DNA from: Sanghuangporus weigelae
Lineage: Eukaryota; Basidiomycota; Agaricomycetes; Hymenochaetales; Hymenochaetaceae
DNA: 64,000 bases
Reading direction: 5' to 3'
Assembly (NCBI GenBank): GCA_033182465.1
Contig: CP137322.1
Location: 372,001-436,000 of the forward strand
Below, in pieces: positions 1 to 11,471 of the stretch. Positions within the stretch are counted from its first letter, which is position 1. Every line of letters begins with the position of its first letter. The translations under genes and the position numbers were made by a program. The notes below the pieces were generated by a model that worked only from the letters and a program-made list of their open reading frames with translations, was not told where the DNA came from and made no database searches.

Positions 1-400
1 GACGATAGGCAAGTCGCGTCGACTCAAGCGCGCATTTACCGAATTCGGTCAGTGCCTCTCACCTCACTCTGCAATACTCTTATTTTGTCTTATTCCACTG
101 GTTACGTGCATACGATGAGTTATCAAGCTGTTTCGCAATCACATAGGCAGCAATATGACACTCATTTCTCTTAATCATTTCTAAACTTCTTTTGGACTAC
201 GTAAAAAGCTATGTACATGGACTTGAACCAATAATCAATGATCAACAAATCAACAAATCACATATCCTCGATCTAATGGCCCATAAATTTGCTTTATTAG
301 AGATCTTAGCACTTTGTGTGTTAGTTGCCGTCGACTAGTAGTTATTTTGAAAAAATGGCAATAAAAACGGAAAATAACAGATCAAGTGGTTGGCTCTATG
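1..400. other. Intergenic, nothing recognised
   Basis: AT-rich sequence with no convincing coding frame, RNA gene or repeat. Confidence 0.5.
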
Positions 401-404
401 GTAT

Positions 405-880
405 CCCGAGCGTGGATATTCAATAGAATATCTGAAGTATCATTAAAGGAAATATTTAAAATATCTTCCAGAAATATCCGATCTCGGGATACATTAATGG
501 ATATCCTTATGGATATGGACAGTTGATACGTTAAGTATCCCATTGATATCCCCATTAGGGATATTTAAAGTATCAATAAGCATATCAAAAATGAATATCC
601 GATCCTTTGATACCCATTTGGATAATTGAAATATATATTATGGTATCCACTCTACATATCCGAGCCTCCCATACTTTTTGGGATATTTTAAGTATTCATT
701 ACCATATAAGCTGCGAGTATCCACGCCACCGATACTCTTTTGGATATTTAAAATTTTCTTTTGGGAATCTTAGGTGATGATACTTTAAATATCTCCTCTT
801 GGCATACCCAAATGGAAACGCTTAATAATACTTTAAATATCCATATGGATATAAACAGTTATATCTCCCACGATGATTCC
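405..880. repeat. AT-rich block of degenerate GGATAT / ATATCC words
   Basis: About 475 bp in which the words GGATAT, ATATCC, GTATCC and the near-palindrome GATATTTAAAGTATC recur on both strands every 15-40 bases without a strict period. It ends roughly 120 bp before the start codon of the complex I gene. It codes for nothing evident. It could be a decayed foldback element or a degenerate satellite; many GATA cores are present as a by-product. No terminal repeat or target duplication could be fixed. Confidence 0.6.
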
Positions 881-1000
881 ACAGCTGCCCGCTGTGGTGC
901 ACAAGACGCGTAGCGATCACATGAGATGATCCTCAATTTATTACGTGATATGATGATTACCTATTGGGCTCTTTGTTGTGCTCACCACTTGACTTTCACC

Positions 1001-2141
1001 ATGTCTCTCTCTTCATTCGCTTCGTCCGCAGGTATTTGGTCTCGTTGAAGTGCTATAGAGAAGAATTGTTTGGGGTTGATTTTTTGTTGTGGTTGTAGCG
1101 CGAAGCGTTTCTGTCGGTGCTGCTGCCCGTTCGGCGTGCTTGCGGCCGGGTGCTGTACATGGTGAGTTGCTTTCGGGACCTCTGATGGATCTTATGGCTT
1201 GTTGACCGACGATGGTATGCTACAACCGCTTATAGGGCTACGCTCGTTGAAGACATCTGCTCCAGCACAAGTGTCGTCAACGCCGTCGACATCAACAGAG
1301 TCCCAGTCTCAACCTCCAATGACGAAACTCGCGTTGCACGGCTCGAACCAACTCAGCTTGGAGACGCCTCAGAACAAAGCTGGTGCGTATATGTACTTGA
1401 CACTGCTGTGGTACGGTGCGCGAATGAGTCGTTGTGATAGAATATGTACTGTCGACGATGGATAAAATCGTGAACTGGGGACGGGCGGGTTCGATGTGGC
1501 CGATGACGTTCGGTACGTTATCGAGTGATCCTTTCATATCTTCTGGCTGAACACCACATTGTTTTGTATAACACTATATAGGTCTCGCATGCTGCGCCGT
1601 CGAGATGATGCACATGGCCGCGGCTCGCTACGACCAGGACCGTCTGGGTATCATCTTCCGAGCCAGCCCTCGCCAGGCGGAGATTATGATCGTTGCGGGC
1701 ACGCTGACGAACAAGATGGCCCCGGCTTTGAGGAAGGTGTACGATCAGATGCCGGAGCCTCGTGCGTTTCTGGCTTTTCTTTCTGCGAATGCTTTCAATA
1801 AACTGATTTATTTAATTTGTTTTTCAGGCTGGGTTGTTTCGATGGGATCGTGTGCTAATGGAGGTGGTTATTATCACTACTCTTATTCGGTTGTGCGAGG
1901 TTGCGATCGTGCGTGGTTATTTATTTGTTCACAAAAGCAAAATGTTGCTAAACCTACTTTTTCAGGAATCGTACCCGTTGACATTTACGTGCCTGGCTGC
2001 CCTCCAACGGCCGAAGCTCTTCTATACGGAATGCTTCAACTGCAGCGAAAGATGCGTCGCAGTCGTAAAGGAGTGCTATGGTGAGTTATTCATTCTTTGG
2101 TTTTGGAATGCTGCTGACGGGGGTACAGGTACCGGAAGTAA
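1001..2141 (+). CDS. NADH:ubiquinone oxidoreductase 20 kDa subunit (PSST/NDUFS7, NuoB family), mitochondrial
   Basis: Core subunit of respiratory complex I; it carries iron-sulfur cluster N2, which passes electrons to ubiquinone in the matrix arm. Eight exons fit by frame and splice consensus: 1001-1031, 1099-1161, 1236-1382, 1441-1512, 1582-1761, 1828-1908, 1966-2080, 2129-2141, giving 233 residues. Residues 1-40 form an Arg/Ala/Ser-rich, acid-free presequence typical of matrix import. The N2 ligands are visible: tandem Cys108-Cys109 in [11 protein letters not shown], Cys173 in [10 protein letters not shown] and Cys203 in [14 protein letters not shown]. The C-terminus is RKGVLWYRK. Length and motifs match fungal orthologues. 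The start was chosen because it gives the presequence and an in-frame path through the first two short exons; those two exons are the least certain part. The last exon encodes only four residues and the stop. Confidence 0.93.
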
Positions 2142-2574
2142 TCCGGATATGTCGTCTACAGTCGAAGGATATTACTGTCGTAAATAACAACCTTGAATTG
2201 CATTTTTGAGATTGCGATGTTTTTGTGTGTGCGTGAGAAATGTTCTGAGAGGCGCCGAATCAACACAACTCAAACCAGTACTACCTACTCACAAGCAATC
2301 ATTTGCATCCCTGTTGGTCACCTACTTACATACTGGAAATGAAGTATAATTACGTTTTAACAGAATATGTGACGACTGCGGTGATTGGTTGCTGCTGGAT
2401 TGTATGCGCCATGGCCTGAGCCACTTATGGCTCGGCTCTTCGCTTACCCCCAACTCGTCGTCACGCGTACGTACCTTGACTCGGACGCGGTGTATTCACA
2501 ACGCCCCGACGCGTTCGGTCTTCTGTCTTTGTGTCTGGGTTACCTCTGCACGATACTCGTACGCCTCAGGCGAG
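2142..2574. other. Intergenic between complex I gene and DNA-kinase-like gene
   Basis: Holds the 3' end of the upstream gene and the 5' region of the downstream gene. The downstream reading frame stays open back to 2389, but residues upstream of 2575 are low in conserved character, so they are treated as leader. Confidence 0.5.
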
Positions 2575-4163
2575 ATGAGCAAGGCTCAAGAACGCGAAAG
2601 CGACGGCGCCCAGTCGAGCAAGGGCGCAGCGAGTATTCTGGATTCGCGGAAGACCGGGTTCGAAGGTTTGGTCTGTGACTTGAAGCCCTCCCTCTATGAT
2701 AAGGAGAACTCGAAAGTCCGAGTCGTCGAGGTGTGTGTTGACCGTGTAGCGGAACTGAAATTGAAACCGAAACCGACGACGAGTGGTGGGCTCGGTTCTA
2801 CCAGCAGCACAACCATCCCCGGTTCTGCTGCTGCTCCGGTGAAGACTCCCCCCCTGAGGTGCAAGTTCGCGTCGATTCCGGTGAAAGTGGATGGGAAGCC
2901 GTTCATGACGAGGCCCGCTTTCGATACGTTCTGGGAGTATGCGTCTGAGAGGCATGCTGTCGAGGAGAGGAGGAGGGCCGGGAGGCCGCAGCCGTGAGTT
3001 TAAATTTCTCTTCCCTTCACACGCAAAACTCGAAAAATGTCGCTAGATGGAGCAAGAAAAGCGTGTTCCGGGAGTACAAATTCTGCAGCGTCTTCCGCGT
3101 CGCAGACCGCGGTTCGCAGTTCCTCATCAAAGAGGTGATCGAGAGGGGTGGGTCGCAAGAAGAGGAAGAGCTGCTCTTCCGGGTCTTGCTCTACAGCTCC
3201 TTCGTGCGCGTCGAGACGTACAAGCTCCTCGCAGACGCGCTCGGCCCGCTCTCGTGGAAGACGTACGACCACGCGAAGTACGCGCGGGTGCTGCTCAGGG
3301 CGGCTGATAACGGGGATAGCATCTACACGGGCGCGTTCCAGAAGTTCCCGCCGCAGCTCGGGCACGGCCATGCGCACGAGAACCACCTGGCGTTGTTGGA
3401 GATTATGATGAGCAATAACCTGCTCGGGCAGCTGAGGGAGTGCAAGTACATGGCGGATGCGTTTGATGTGATATACCAGTTCCCCGGCTCGGGCGATTTC
3501 GTGGCTTTTCAGCTGCTTATCAACCTCTCGTACACCCCCCTGGTGAACTTCAGCGAGAACGACTTTGTCATCGCGGGAGTTGGAGCGGTCAAGGGGCTCA
3601 AGAAGTGCTTCTCGCCGTCGGATTCAGTGAGCGGAAGCGAAGGCGCGCTGATTAGGTGGATGACGGAGACGCAGGAGAGGCATTTCGCGAGGTTGGGGTT
3701 GGAACCTGCGGTGCTCTCGAATGGGAATGGGGATGGAAAGCGGAAGATGACGTTGGTGGATGTGGAACACACGCTGTGCGAGCTGCACAAGTACGTGCGG
3801 ATACTCTCGAGCGCGCAGGGGGGCGGGTACGGGAAGCGATTCACGCAGAAGACGGCGCGGCTTCCGCGGTGGCCTGTCTTCCCGCGCGCGTGGGCGCACG
3901 CGGCGCGCACGCGCACGAGGCCGAAGCCCGGGCGATTGGGGAACAAGCGCGCGGAGAAGGTGTATGTCGTGAACCGGATATTGGATAAGGGGGAGACGGA
4001 GGAGGGTGAGGTGGTGTATTTCGTGGATTGGCTTGGGTACCCTGCGAGCGCGCGGACGTGGGAGCCTAGGACGAGTCTTTTGGACGATGCGCCGCTTGCT
4101 GTGGAGGAGTATGAGCGGGAGAGTTCTGCGGGAAGTAGTTCGAGGAAGAGGAAGAGGGAGTAG
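2575..4163 (+). CDS. 5-hmdU DNA kinase-like helical domain protein with C-terminal chromodomain
   Basis: Two exons (2575-2993, 3047-4163; 511 residues). Residues about 140-395 match from memory the helical domain of phage 5-hydroxymethyl-deoxyuridine DNA kinases (also called alpha-glutamyl/putrescinyl thymine pyrophosphorylase clade 3): SVFREYKFCSVFRVADRG, LLFRVLLYSSF, GAFQKFPPQLG, FPGSGDFVAFQLLINLSY, VNFSENDFVIAG, IRWMTETQERHF and DVEHTLCELHKYVR. Phage members act on modified thymine bases in DNA; the fungal substrate is unknown. Residues about 443-495 look like a chromodomain (YVVNRILDKG, VVYFVDWLGYP, RTWEPRTSLL), a fold that reads methylated histone tails or occurs on chromoviral integrases. 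The extreme C-terminus is a basic SRKRKRE tail, a likely nuclear signal. The N-terminal 140 residues are unassigned, apart from a disordered Ser/Thr/Pro stretch. Single copy here, outside the amplified region. No P-loop ATP-binding motif is obvious, so kinase activity itself is not claimed. Confidence 0.78.
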
Positions 4164-4599
4164 TTTCTTATTGGTTTTGAGTTGAGTGGTTCACGGAACT
4201 TTCACCTTGCATCCGTACTGTATTGCGAGACCTTGTTGTATACACTGGTTGCTTTACGAATATGTATATTGTAAATATTTGTGTTAATGCATCAATTTCT
4301 TTGTCAGCGCCAGTTAAGGTACCCTCGAGTGTGCAGTGCACTTGTTTCCCTCTTTCTCGACATTCTCGACGTTCTCGACGTCCGTCGTCGCCGTCGTCGC
4401 CGTTCGTCGGGCGTCTCGTATCACCGACGTCGGGTATCGCGAAGCTTTTTACGCATTTGGGTCGCTTGTCGTTAGCGTGTACTGGTCACGCTCCTCCTCT
4501 TCTCTTTCTTTCATTCCTCCCGTCACTACTACTACTACTACTCAGTACTCCTCTGCCCGCGTCTCTCTTTTTCTTTCTCTGCTTGTGTCGGTGTGTGCC
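4164..4599. promoter_or_regulatory. Intergenic with pyrimidine-rich leader of the next gene
   Basis: From about 4340 to 4590 the plus strand is strongly CT-rich (TTTCCCTC, TCTCGACGTTC, CTCTTTTTC runs), as is common immediately upstream of highly transcribed basidiomycete genes. An open frame extends upstream of 4600 but is low complexity and lacks any domain. Confidence 0.5.
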
Positions 4600-7500
4600 A
4601 TGACAACCGCGGCAACCTCGACGGCGGCGTACCCGTCTGCTGTTGATGAAAGGCATTTCCACCACCCACATCTCTCGGCTGCTGCTACTGCTGTCTATGG
4701 CTCAGCCGGTGTGGGCAACAGTCTGAACGGCATGAGTGGCATTGCCGATGCTGCAGCTGCGAACACTCCTACGACTACAACTGCCGGTGGTTACAATGCA
4801 GTACAAGTGGGACAGGAGAGCCTCAAGGGGTTAGCACCACCGTCGTATGGGTATAGTTATAGAGACAGGGAATACGCAACACAACAACAACAACAACAAC
4901 AGCAACAACAACTTTACCCGTCGTTTAGCGAGACACGCAGCACGAGCCCTTTACCTCACATGGTCCGTTCGTCTTCGTACGGCGGAGGCGAATATCCGGT
5001 CGAAAACGCGGGGACGGCGACGGCATATGATCCCGCCGTGGGACACCCTCCTGCTTCTGCATCAATTGTTAATGAAGGCCCTGGTACGGGTGCTGATCTG
5101 CATATTCAACATCCGTCTTCGCCATATGGGCATGTACAGGAAGCGACTACTACTACTACGACGACGACGATGACAAGTGCGACTGCAGGCGCGACTTCCA
5201 TGGCGGATCCTAATGACCGACAAAGGCGGTATACGCATGCACTCGCGGCGTCGGGGACGACGCCTTACCTCAGCGAATCCTTTCGTCAATCAAAGAACGA
5301 CTCGGGGATATTCACAGATGTGCGTTCCGCGGTCGACACGCCTGTCGACATCGTGTCCGAGTCGGGCGCGACGCCTGGTGGGAGGCAAACGACGACTCAA
5401 CAACAACATCAACAGCAAATACAGCAAAACGTGAACATGAACGGGTACGGGTACGGATACGGGACGGGGATGCCGAAGCACCCGTCTATCTCTCCCGCTA
5501 CGCCGACACATGGGAACGTGCCGCCTCCGCGACATTCGCCAATCGTGCCCTCGAGCGCGGCGCCGTCGTATAAGCCTGCGGCAATCCCCATCTCGTCGAA
5601 CACGCGTGCTGTTGCGCAGCAGCCGACGTACATCACACCCCCGTCCTCTCCCACTCCCATCACAGTCAACCCCATCTATACTTATACTGACGCGACTCCT
5701 CGATACGGTCAACAACAACGGCAGCAACAGCAGCAGCAGACATATCGTCCCACGACCGGGTACCCTACTCCACCCGACGGCCGGGAGATCTGCGTCGAGT
5801 GCGCCATGCGTGACCAAGACATGGCTGACGTCGACGTGACGAGCGCCGGGGTGTGGGATCGCGAGAGCGACATACTGTATCACGAACTCTGCCGGCAGGA
5901 AATGGAAGAGGAGGAAGAGCGGGCGGCGCGCACCAAGGCCTCGAGTTCCAGCTCTGAATCGCATCAGGTTCTTGTTAGGCACAAGGACCCTAATAGACCG
6001 CGGGCACGAGGCAACCGCCTCACAGAGCCTCATCTGAAGCTCTGGAACTCTATGGTGCGTTCGCTACTTTGTAAAGTTTGATGGATGTGATTGATTGATG
6101 ACTTTGGCTAAAATTATTATGATGATGATTTTGAATTGTAGAACCCGCGTGAACCGCAGGCGCGTCAGCAGGGCATTGAGCTTTACATCAAGACGCAGGT
6201 GGCGCTGCTGGAGGCTGAGGCGCTTGCGCATGCGAGAGCTATGCAAGAATCGCGACTCTTGGAGAGTAAACTAAAAGATACGTACGACCATTTACGACGA
6301 TCGACGTATGATGTGTCGAATGGCACCACGATGGTTGACGAAAATGGGCTGAGGCTCAAAGCGTCGTTGCACGGCCAGAAACGGTCGGTATCTGGACCGA
6401 CGCCTATCTCTCTTGGTCCGATTGTGGTCGATGGAAACCACCATAACCGCCATCATCAGAGCCAGAGTCGGGAAGTGACCCTGCTCGAAAATGGCATGAT
6501 CGTTGAGCAAGTCGACGTGCGCAAGGAAGAGCGTGAGCGCCGACGCGAAGAGAAGCGCGAGCGCAGTCGGGCGCGCAAGTCGTCCCGCGGTTCGGGCGGA
6601 GACAGGAATGGGGAAGTGATGTCGATGTATTCGGCTCATAGCCCACTCCCGTACCAGACCGACAGTGGGTTCTACACCGCTGCGTCTAACGGCTCAGGAC
6701 CTATGCTTGCTCGAGAACGTGACCGGCCGATGTCGGCCTCGCAGTCCAGTACGCGTGCGATGAGCGTGCTGACTACGCCTCAGCCTTTGACACCCCCACC
6801 TGGCTCTGCGCCTGGTTCCGTGCGCCCACCAAACACGCGCGTTCACTCGCAGATTTCGCTCGTTGATTCTCAGAGTATAAGCTCGGCGAGTATGAGCGCG
6901 AACCGGCGGTCCAAGTTCTTCGCGTTCCGGAACTGGAGCGAGGCGTGGAAGAGTCGGGATAGCTTTGCACCCTCGGGGGTGATGTCGCTTTCGGGGAGCA
7001 TGATGGATATGCAGTAAGTTTCCTATCTCTTTAAGTTGGTTGTCTGTATATTCATGAGCACTTTTCTAGTCTTGCACTTGACCGCGAGAGGCAAGCCATG
7101 CAGACGCGTCCGACGACGGTTGATTTGGGGAGCAACGCTCCTTCTATTCGACACAGTCAAATCTTCCCGCGACGCGCATCGGTATCTGTCGATCGCGACG
7201 TCGTCCCGTCTCGCGGACTGGACCGACCGAAGAAAAAGAAGGGCCTCGCGAAGATCTGGGGGATGGTCAGAGGCAACAAGAGCTCGAAGAGCGAAACGCA
7301 ACGTGCGCGGGATGTCACACCCGTCGAGCGATCTGAGGATGACACGCCACTCGCTCCGCCACCACCGTTATCGTACCTTGTGAATCGTACCTCTCGAGAT
7401 CGATCAATGTCGAATGCGTCGAGGCGCACGTCTGTACCGCCTGGGACGGGTGGGGGGCCTTCTAACGGAGCGCTCCCTACTCCGACGTCGATACGAAATA

Positions 7501-8561
7501 CGTGGTTGGAGGATGCAACGGTGTCAAGAGGTATGGGAGGTATGTTACCTGCGCACACGGAGGAATCGCACAGTAATGCGAATGGGTATGGTGGACCTGA
7601 ATCGGATACGACGAGAACGGCTATGCAAGGCCAATCTGTGGGCGGTGAACCCGAGATGCGACAGCGTTCGCAGGATTACGGATCGGAGTTGAGGGGACCT
7701 GTTATCCAGACACCGGGATCTCCACGACCGATATCGGTATACTCATTGCACAAGTCGCTCCCGCCTTTACCGAACGAGGCTCCGGCGAGCCAGTCGATGC
7801 CTACGCCTATCGACTCGCCGAGGCCTGTGACGATGTTCGATATGAACACGCATTCGCACCTGAGTGCGCCGAATATGAATGAGCAGCGCAATGAGATGCT
7901 TGGTTCTCCGCAGCCTTACTTCTCTCGTGATGTTCGTCGACAGTCGTTTGGCGGGATGGCGTCCCGACCGGACTTGACCGCGTCGGGTACGTTCCCTCTG
8001 TCGTCTGGGCGTGGAAATACTCGGTCTGGGATGGGAGCGGCGCAAGATCCGTTTGGATACTCACCGTATTCTGAGATGGGGACTATGAGGATGTCGGTTT
8101 CGGGGTCACGTTCTACGGGGAGGCTAGGGCTTGGACTCGCAGCGGACGATACCGTGCGGTGCGAGAGTGATAAGACGGTCGGGAAGCGGAGGAGTAGGTT
8201 CGGGTTGTCGAACCTCATTGGGAAGATGACAGGCGGGTCACGCACGAGCATGAACGCCAATAACAACAACAATAGCAACGCAAGCGAGGGACGTCTGTCC
8301 GTCGCCGTCTCCCCTCCCGGCCCGCCCACGAGCGAGTCGGACCAGCACCAGGATGGGTCGCCCTCGGTGACGGAGTACGGTGTGGGGAATGGGAGCAGTC
8401 GGTCACGACATAACGGAAATGGGTATATGACGCCAGGGCAGGGCGCGTCGAGGATGAGCGTTGCGTCGAGGCGCGCGATTGAGGAGCTTGTGGATCAGGA
8501 CCCGAAGTTCGTTGCGTATCGATACCCGTCTGTGGACCAGAACATCGCGCTGCTTCGTTGA
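4600..8561 (+). CDS. Large low-complexity basidiomycete protein of unknown function (often labelled proteophosphoglycan-like)
   Basis: Three exons: 4600-6054, 6142-7013, 7070-8561, 1272 residues; phases agree at both introns. Exon 1 is Ser/Thr/Pro/Gln-rich with a poly-Gln run (CAA repeats near 4880-4915) and a poly-Thr run, then a conserved-looking core around residues 395-485: EICVECAMRDQDMADVDV with Cys398 and Cys401, acidic EEEEERAA, and RGNRLTEPHLKLW. Exon 2 starts with a helical stretch (GIELYIKTQVALLEAEALAH) and has a charged coiled-coil-like KEERERRREEKRERSR. Exon 3 is disordered with short basic islands (RPKKKKGLAKIWGMVR, SRFGLSNLIGKM) and an Asn run, and ends QNIALLR. I know similar proteins only as conserved hypotheticals of Agaricomycetes. 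Start at 4600 chosen from the ATG after the pyrimidine leader. This is the parental copy: its exon 3 and 3' flank recur at 37680 and 53923. Confidence 0.85.
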
Positions 8562-9729
8562 CGATCGGACGTCGAATTGGGAGTCTCTGTCTGTGTTTTG
8601 TGAATGTATCTGCGTTCGTGTCTGCGTGTCCTCGTATACGTCAGGTATTGCCCTCTCGATCTTATCTTGTCTTTTGTCCGTCCTTTCCGCAAGCCCCACT
8701 TTTTACGTGCGCACAAAGTAGCGATTCCTGTCTTTATGGCATGCTTTACGTCCTCTCTCTTTTTTTTTTTTCATTCCGCTCAGACTTCACACTCTCAGAC
8801 TCTCGTTCCTGCTACTATTCTCACTCTTTATTCTCGCTTTCTCTGTCCCTATCGCTCTTCACTTGACTTGACGTTCGTCCCCAACCTACAACACTGCGTA
8901 TCCTTGCCTTTCTTCGGGGTCTCCTCCAGGTCTTTTTTCAAGTCTGATACTCTCAACTTTTTCTTATCGTTTTGCATTTTTGTTTCCGTTTTCGTTCCCG
9001 TTTCCGTTTTTCCGATTTTCATTTCAAAAATGATTGATCCGTTAATTAATTAATTAACTCTATTCCTTCATCACGCATTCTGTAGGACATTTCCTGTCTC
9101 TGGTACTATGTGATACTTGAGTGATTCGATTCGATTCGATTCAGTTTGATGCATTTGTGAGATTGCGATTGCGTCCCATTGTTCTAACGGCGATCAAGTC
9201 GAAACCGATATATATATATATAAAGAATGGGATATGAACCAGATGATAATGAACTCAGGTGTATCAAAAAAGTGTTGCTACTCAGCATTTACAATATTTT
9301 GCTTCGTTTCTTTTTTTCTTTCTTTCTTTCCTTTTTTTTTCCTTTTCGTTTCAGCATCAGAATGATAAATCAATCAATCGATCTTCGTTATCTGTCCGAA
9401 ACTGAAGAAAATGAGTGTGTAAAAAGTACTTATACAAAGTATTGTCAGAGGAACTGCGAGCTACAGAACATCTAAAAAATAAAAATACATCCAATCAAAG
9501 AATACTGAAGGCATTGCTGAGTGAGATACATTGGTTTTGGAATACAATACAGCTTCTATGAGGAATGAATGGGTGTTCGAGTGCTAAGCAAAGATAGGAA
9601 TGTAATATGAATAGAAGATCAGAAGTAAATTGGGTGAAGGGTATGATCCGGTGAAAGTAGAATGGGTGAAACTGCCAGCAACAAATCAATCATGATGTGG
9701 ACATGTCCTTTATCCATGGAGATGCTTCA
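8562..9729. other. 3' flank of the low-complexity gene, repeated elsewhere
   Basis: Pyrimidine-rich 3' untranslated sequence to about 9000, an ATTAATTAATTAA stretch (9045), a short GATTC repeat (9126) and a TA dinucleotide run (9210). The same flank follows both exon 3 duplicates. At 9440 it holds the empty target site (AAAGTA-TTGTC) of the TA element found at 56392, and at 9045 the empty counterpart of the foldback element site at 39685. Confidence 0.7.
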
Positions 9730-11275
9730 TCAGGTTGTACTAATCGTGATATTCATTAGAGTTTCCTCTCCTGCATTAGACTGCACCTTCAGCTCTCTAT
9801 GTATTTCATCAAGTTCTTTCTTGAATGCCTGAATCAACTGCCTTTGAGAAAGGAGTTCGTCTTGAAGGTGTTCTTCTCTCCTCTGCCATGCTTCCTGGAA
9901 TTCCTCCTCCCTCCGCATCCTCCATAAATTGAATGCTTGCTCTGCAATCTGCAGTCTTACCCCGAATTCCCCTTCCAGCCCATTTTGTGCCTCATGTTGA
10001 CTTACTACATATGCTCGCAGACGAGAAATCTCTGCCTCTTTCTCATCGAGAATGGCTAAAGTGTTTATGTATCTTCCGGGAGTGTTATCAGTAAGCTGGT
10101 GATAGCAAAGAAGAATTCGAAGACCTTACAGGGTATTTGTGTCTGTTGCTTTTCGCGAGAAGTAGAGCATAACATGTTGAAGCAATTGCTCAACGGAGGG
10201 CCTCAGGATCGGCTATTTCGCTAATTTAGTTAAAAAAGAAAATGACAGAAGTTGAGACGTACATTCCGGTTGAGCATCAATATGATTAAATTGAATAAAG
10301 TGTCAGAGTATCTCCCTGATAGCGGAGGAATCGGGCTATTGAGAATCAGATGCGACAATTCGGCATCCGTCTGAACCTCAACGAAAGGGGAGCTCAGAGC
10401 ACATAGCTCATAAATCACGCAGCCAAGCGACCAGATGTCACTTTTCGTGCCATAAGGTCTTCCCTGAATGATTTCAGGTGACATGTAGTAAGGGGTCCCG
10501 ACGCGAGTACTGGTCAAGGATGTTTGAATGAGAGCCTTCGACAAGCCAAAGTCACCTAGCTTGATCGCATTTCCTTTGCTAATGAATACTGCATAAAGTT
10601 CAGGACCTGGAGTAAACGAAAATTCGAGATTAGAGTAGATCAGATTGCATACCATTCTCCGGTTTCAGATCCCTGTGTAAAATCTGACCAGCGCCATCCT
10701 CAGCAGGCCTGGAAGTCGGACAATGACAGCACTGAAGTGCAAGAAGAAGCTGAGAGAAGCAAGTCCAGATATGCTCTTCATCTATAGACCACTTCTCCTG
10801 CCGATACCGTTTAATAATCAGCGCAAGATCCCCTCCGTCGCAATATTCCATCACGATGTACAGAATACCGGCTTCCTTGTCATCATGCTTCAACCCACTT
10901 GTCAGTAAGTTTCTCTCTAATCAGAAGAACATATGCGTACATCATCGATATATCTGATGATATTTTCGTGATTCAAATGCTTCAAAGTGTTCCTGCAGAA
11001 TATATGGCATCGTTAGAGGCAGGGTCAATGAGAATTCAGTAGGGTGCGCACACTTCAGCCATGATCCTCGCGTGCTCTCCTCGAGTCATCCGCCCATATT
11101 TGATTTCCTTCCTTGCAAATATCTGCATGTTTGTCTTTGGTCAGTCCATTCTACTTCCGCAATATAATGACATAATTTCAACCACGCGTACCTCGCCATC
11201 AGATTTCCGTAGCACTTTGCGTACTAGACCATAAGATCCGTGCCCGATTACTTCCCGTGGTTCATACAGATCCAT
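9730..11275 (-). CDS. NIMA-like (NEK/KIN3-type) serine/threonine kinase, copy A
   Basis: Seven exons on the minus strand by splice consensus and phase: 11275-11192, 11122-11052, 10992-10941, 10887-10653, 10588-10263, 10212-10130, 10072-9730; 397 residues. Kinase parts: Gly loop GHGSYGLV (11-18), Lys33 in IFARKEI, YIVMEYCDGGDL hinge, catalytic HRDLKPEN (140-147), DFG (160-162) and GTPYYMSPEII. The insert between the helix E region and HRD (CCHCPTSRPAED) is typical of fungal NIMA/KIN3 kinases. The C-terminal 80 residues are a charged coiled coil (RREEEFQEAWQRREE, KKELDEIHRELK), as expected for dimerising NEKs. Members act in mitotic entry and spindle-pole function. The gene is divergent from FunK1 A across 196 bp. 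It is shorter than canonical NIMA, so it may be a derived paralogue. Confidence 0.85.
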
Positions 11276-11471
11276 CGGATTGGGTAGGGTGGATGCAGTT
11301 GGAGGTGCGTCCGTCGTGGTATCTGACGAAGGGAGGGTGGGACGGTAGCAATCTATCTTCGCTTGTGGGCGAGGTGTGACGCGACGGGCGTGATAGTGAT
11401 TGGATGCACGTGACTCGTAAGACAACACGTACACGTGCCGTCAATGCGGCTTGTTCTTATCCACCATCACC
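11276..11471. promoter_or_regulatory. Divergent promoter between NIMA-like kinase A and FunK1 A with two CACGTG boxes
   Basis: 196 bp separate the two start codons. Palindromic CACGTG boxes lie at 11407-11412 and 11432-11437, a core bound by bHLH-type factors. The FunK1 start has a good CACCATGG context. The block is nearly identical at 28179-28374 and 60323-60518 and is kept upstream of FunK1 C although the kinase there is lost. Confidence 0.65.

Noticed and set aside
405-880. Riboswitch or structured RNA gene
   Set aside because: The palindromic words are degenerate and do not form one consistent fold; no known RNA motif was seen.
2389-2574. Longer N-terminus for the DNA-kinase-like protein
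   Set aside because: The extra 62 codons are Cys/Arg/Ser-rich without recognisable features and lie in the putative leader; the ATG at 2575 opens a more typical hydrophilic N-terminus.
11262-11444. NIMA-like kinase start at an upstream ATG (11434) giving ~53 extra residues
   Set aside because: This would lie inside the divergent promoter and cover both CACGTG boxes; the ATG at 11275 gives the usual short lead before the Gly loop (MDLYEPREVIGHGSYG).
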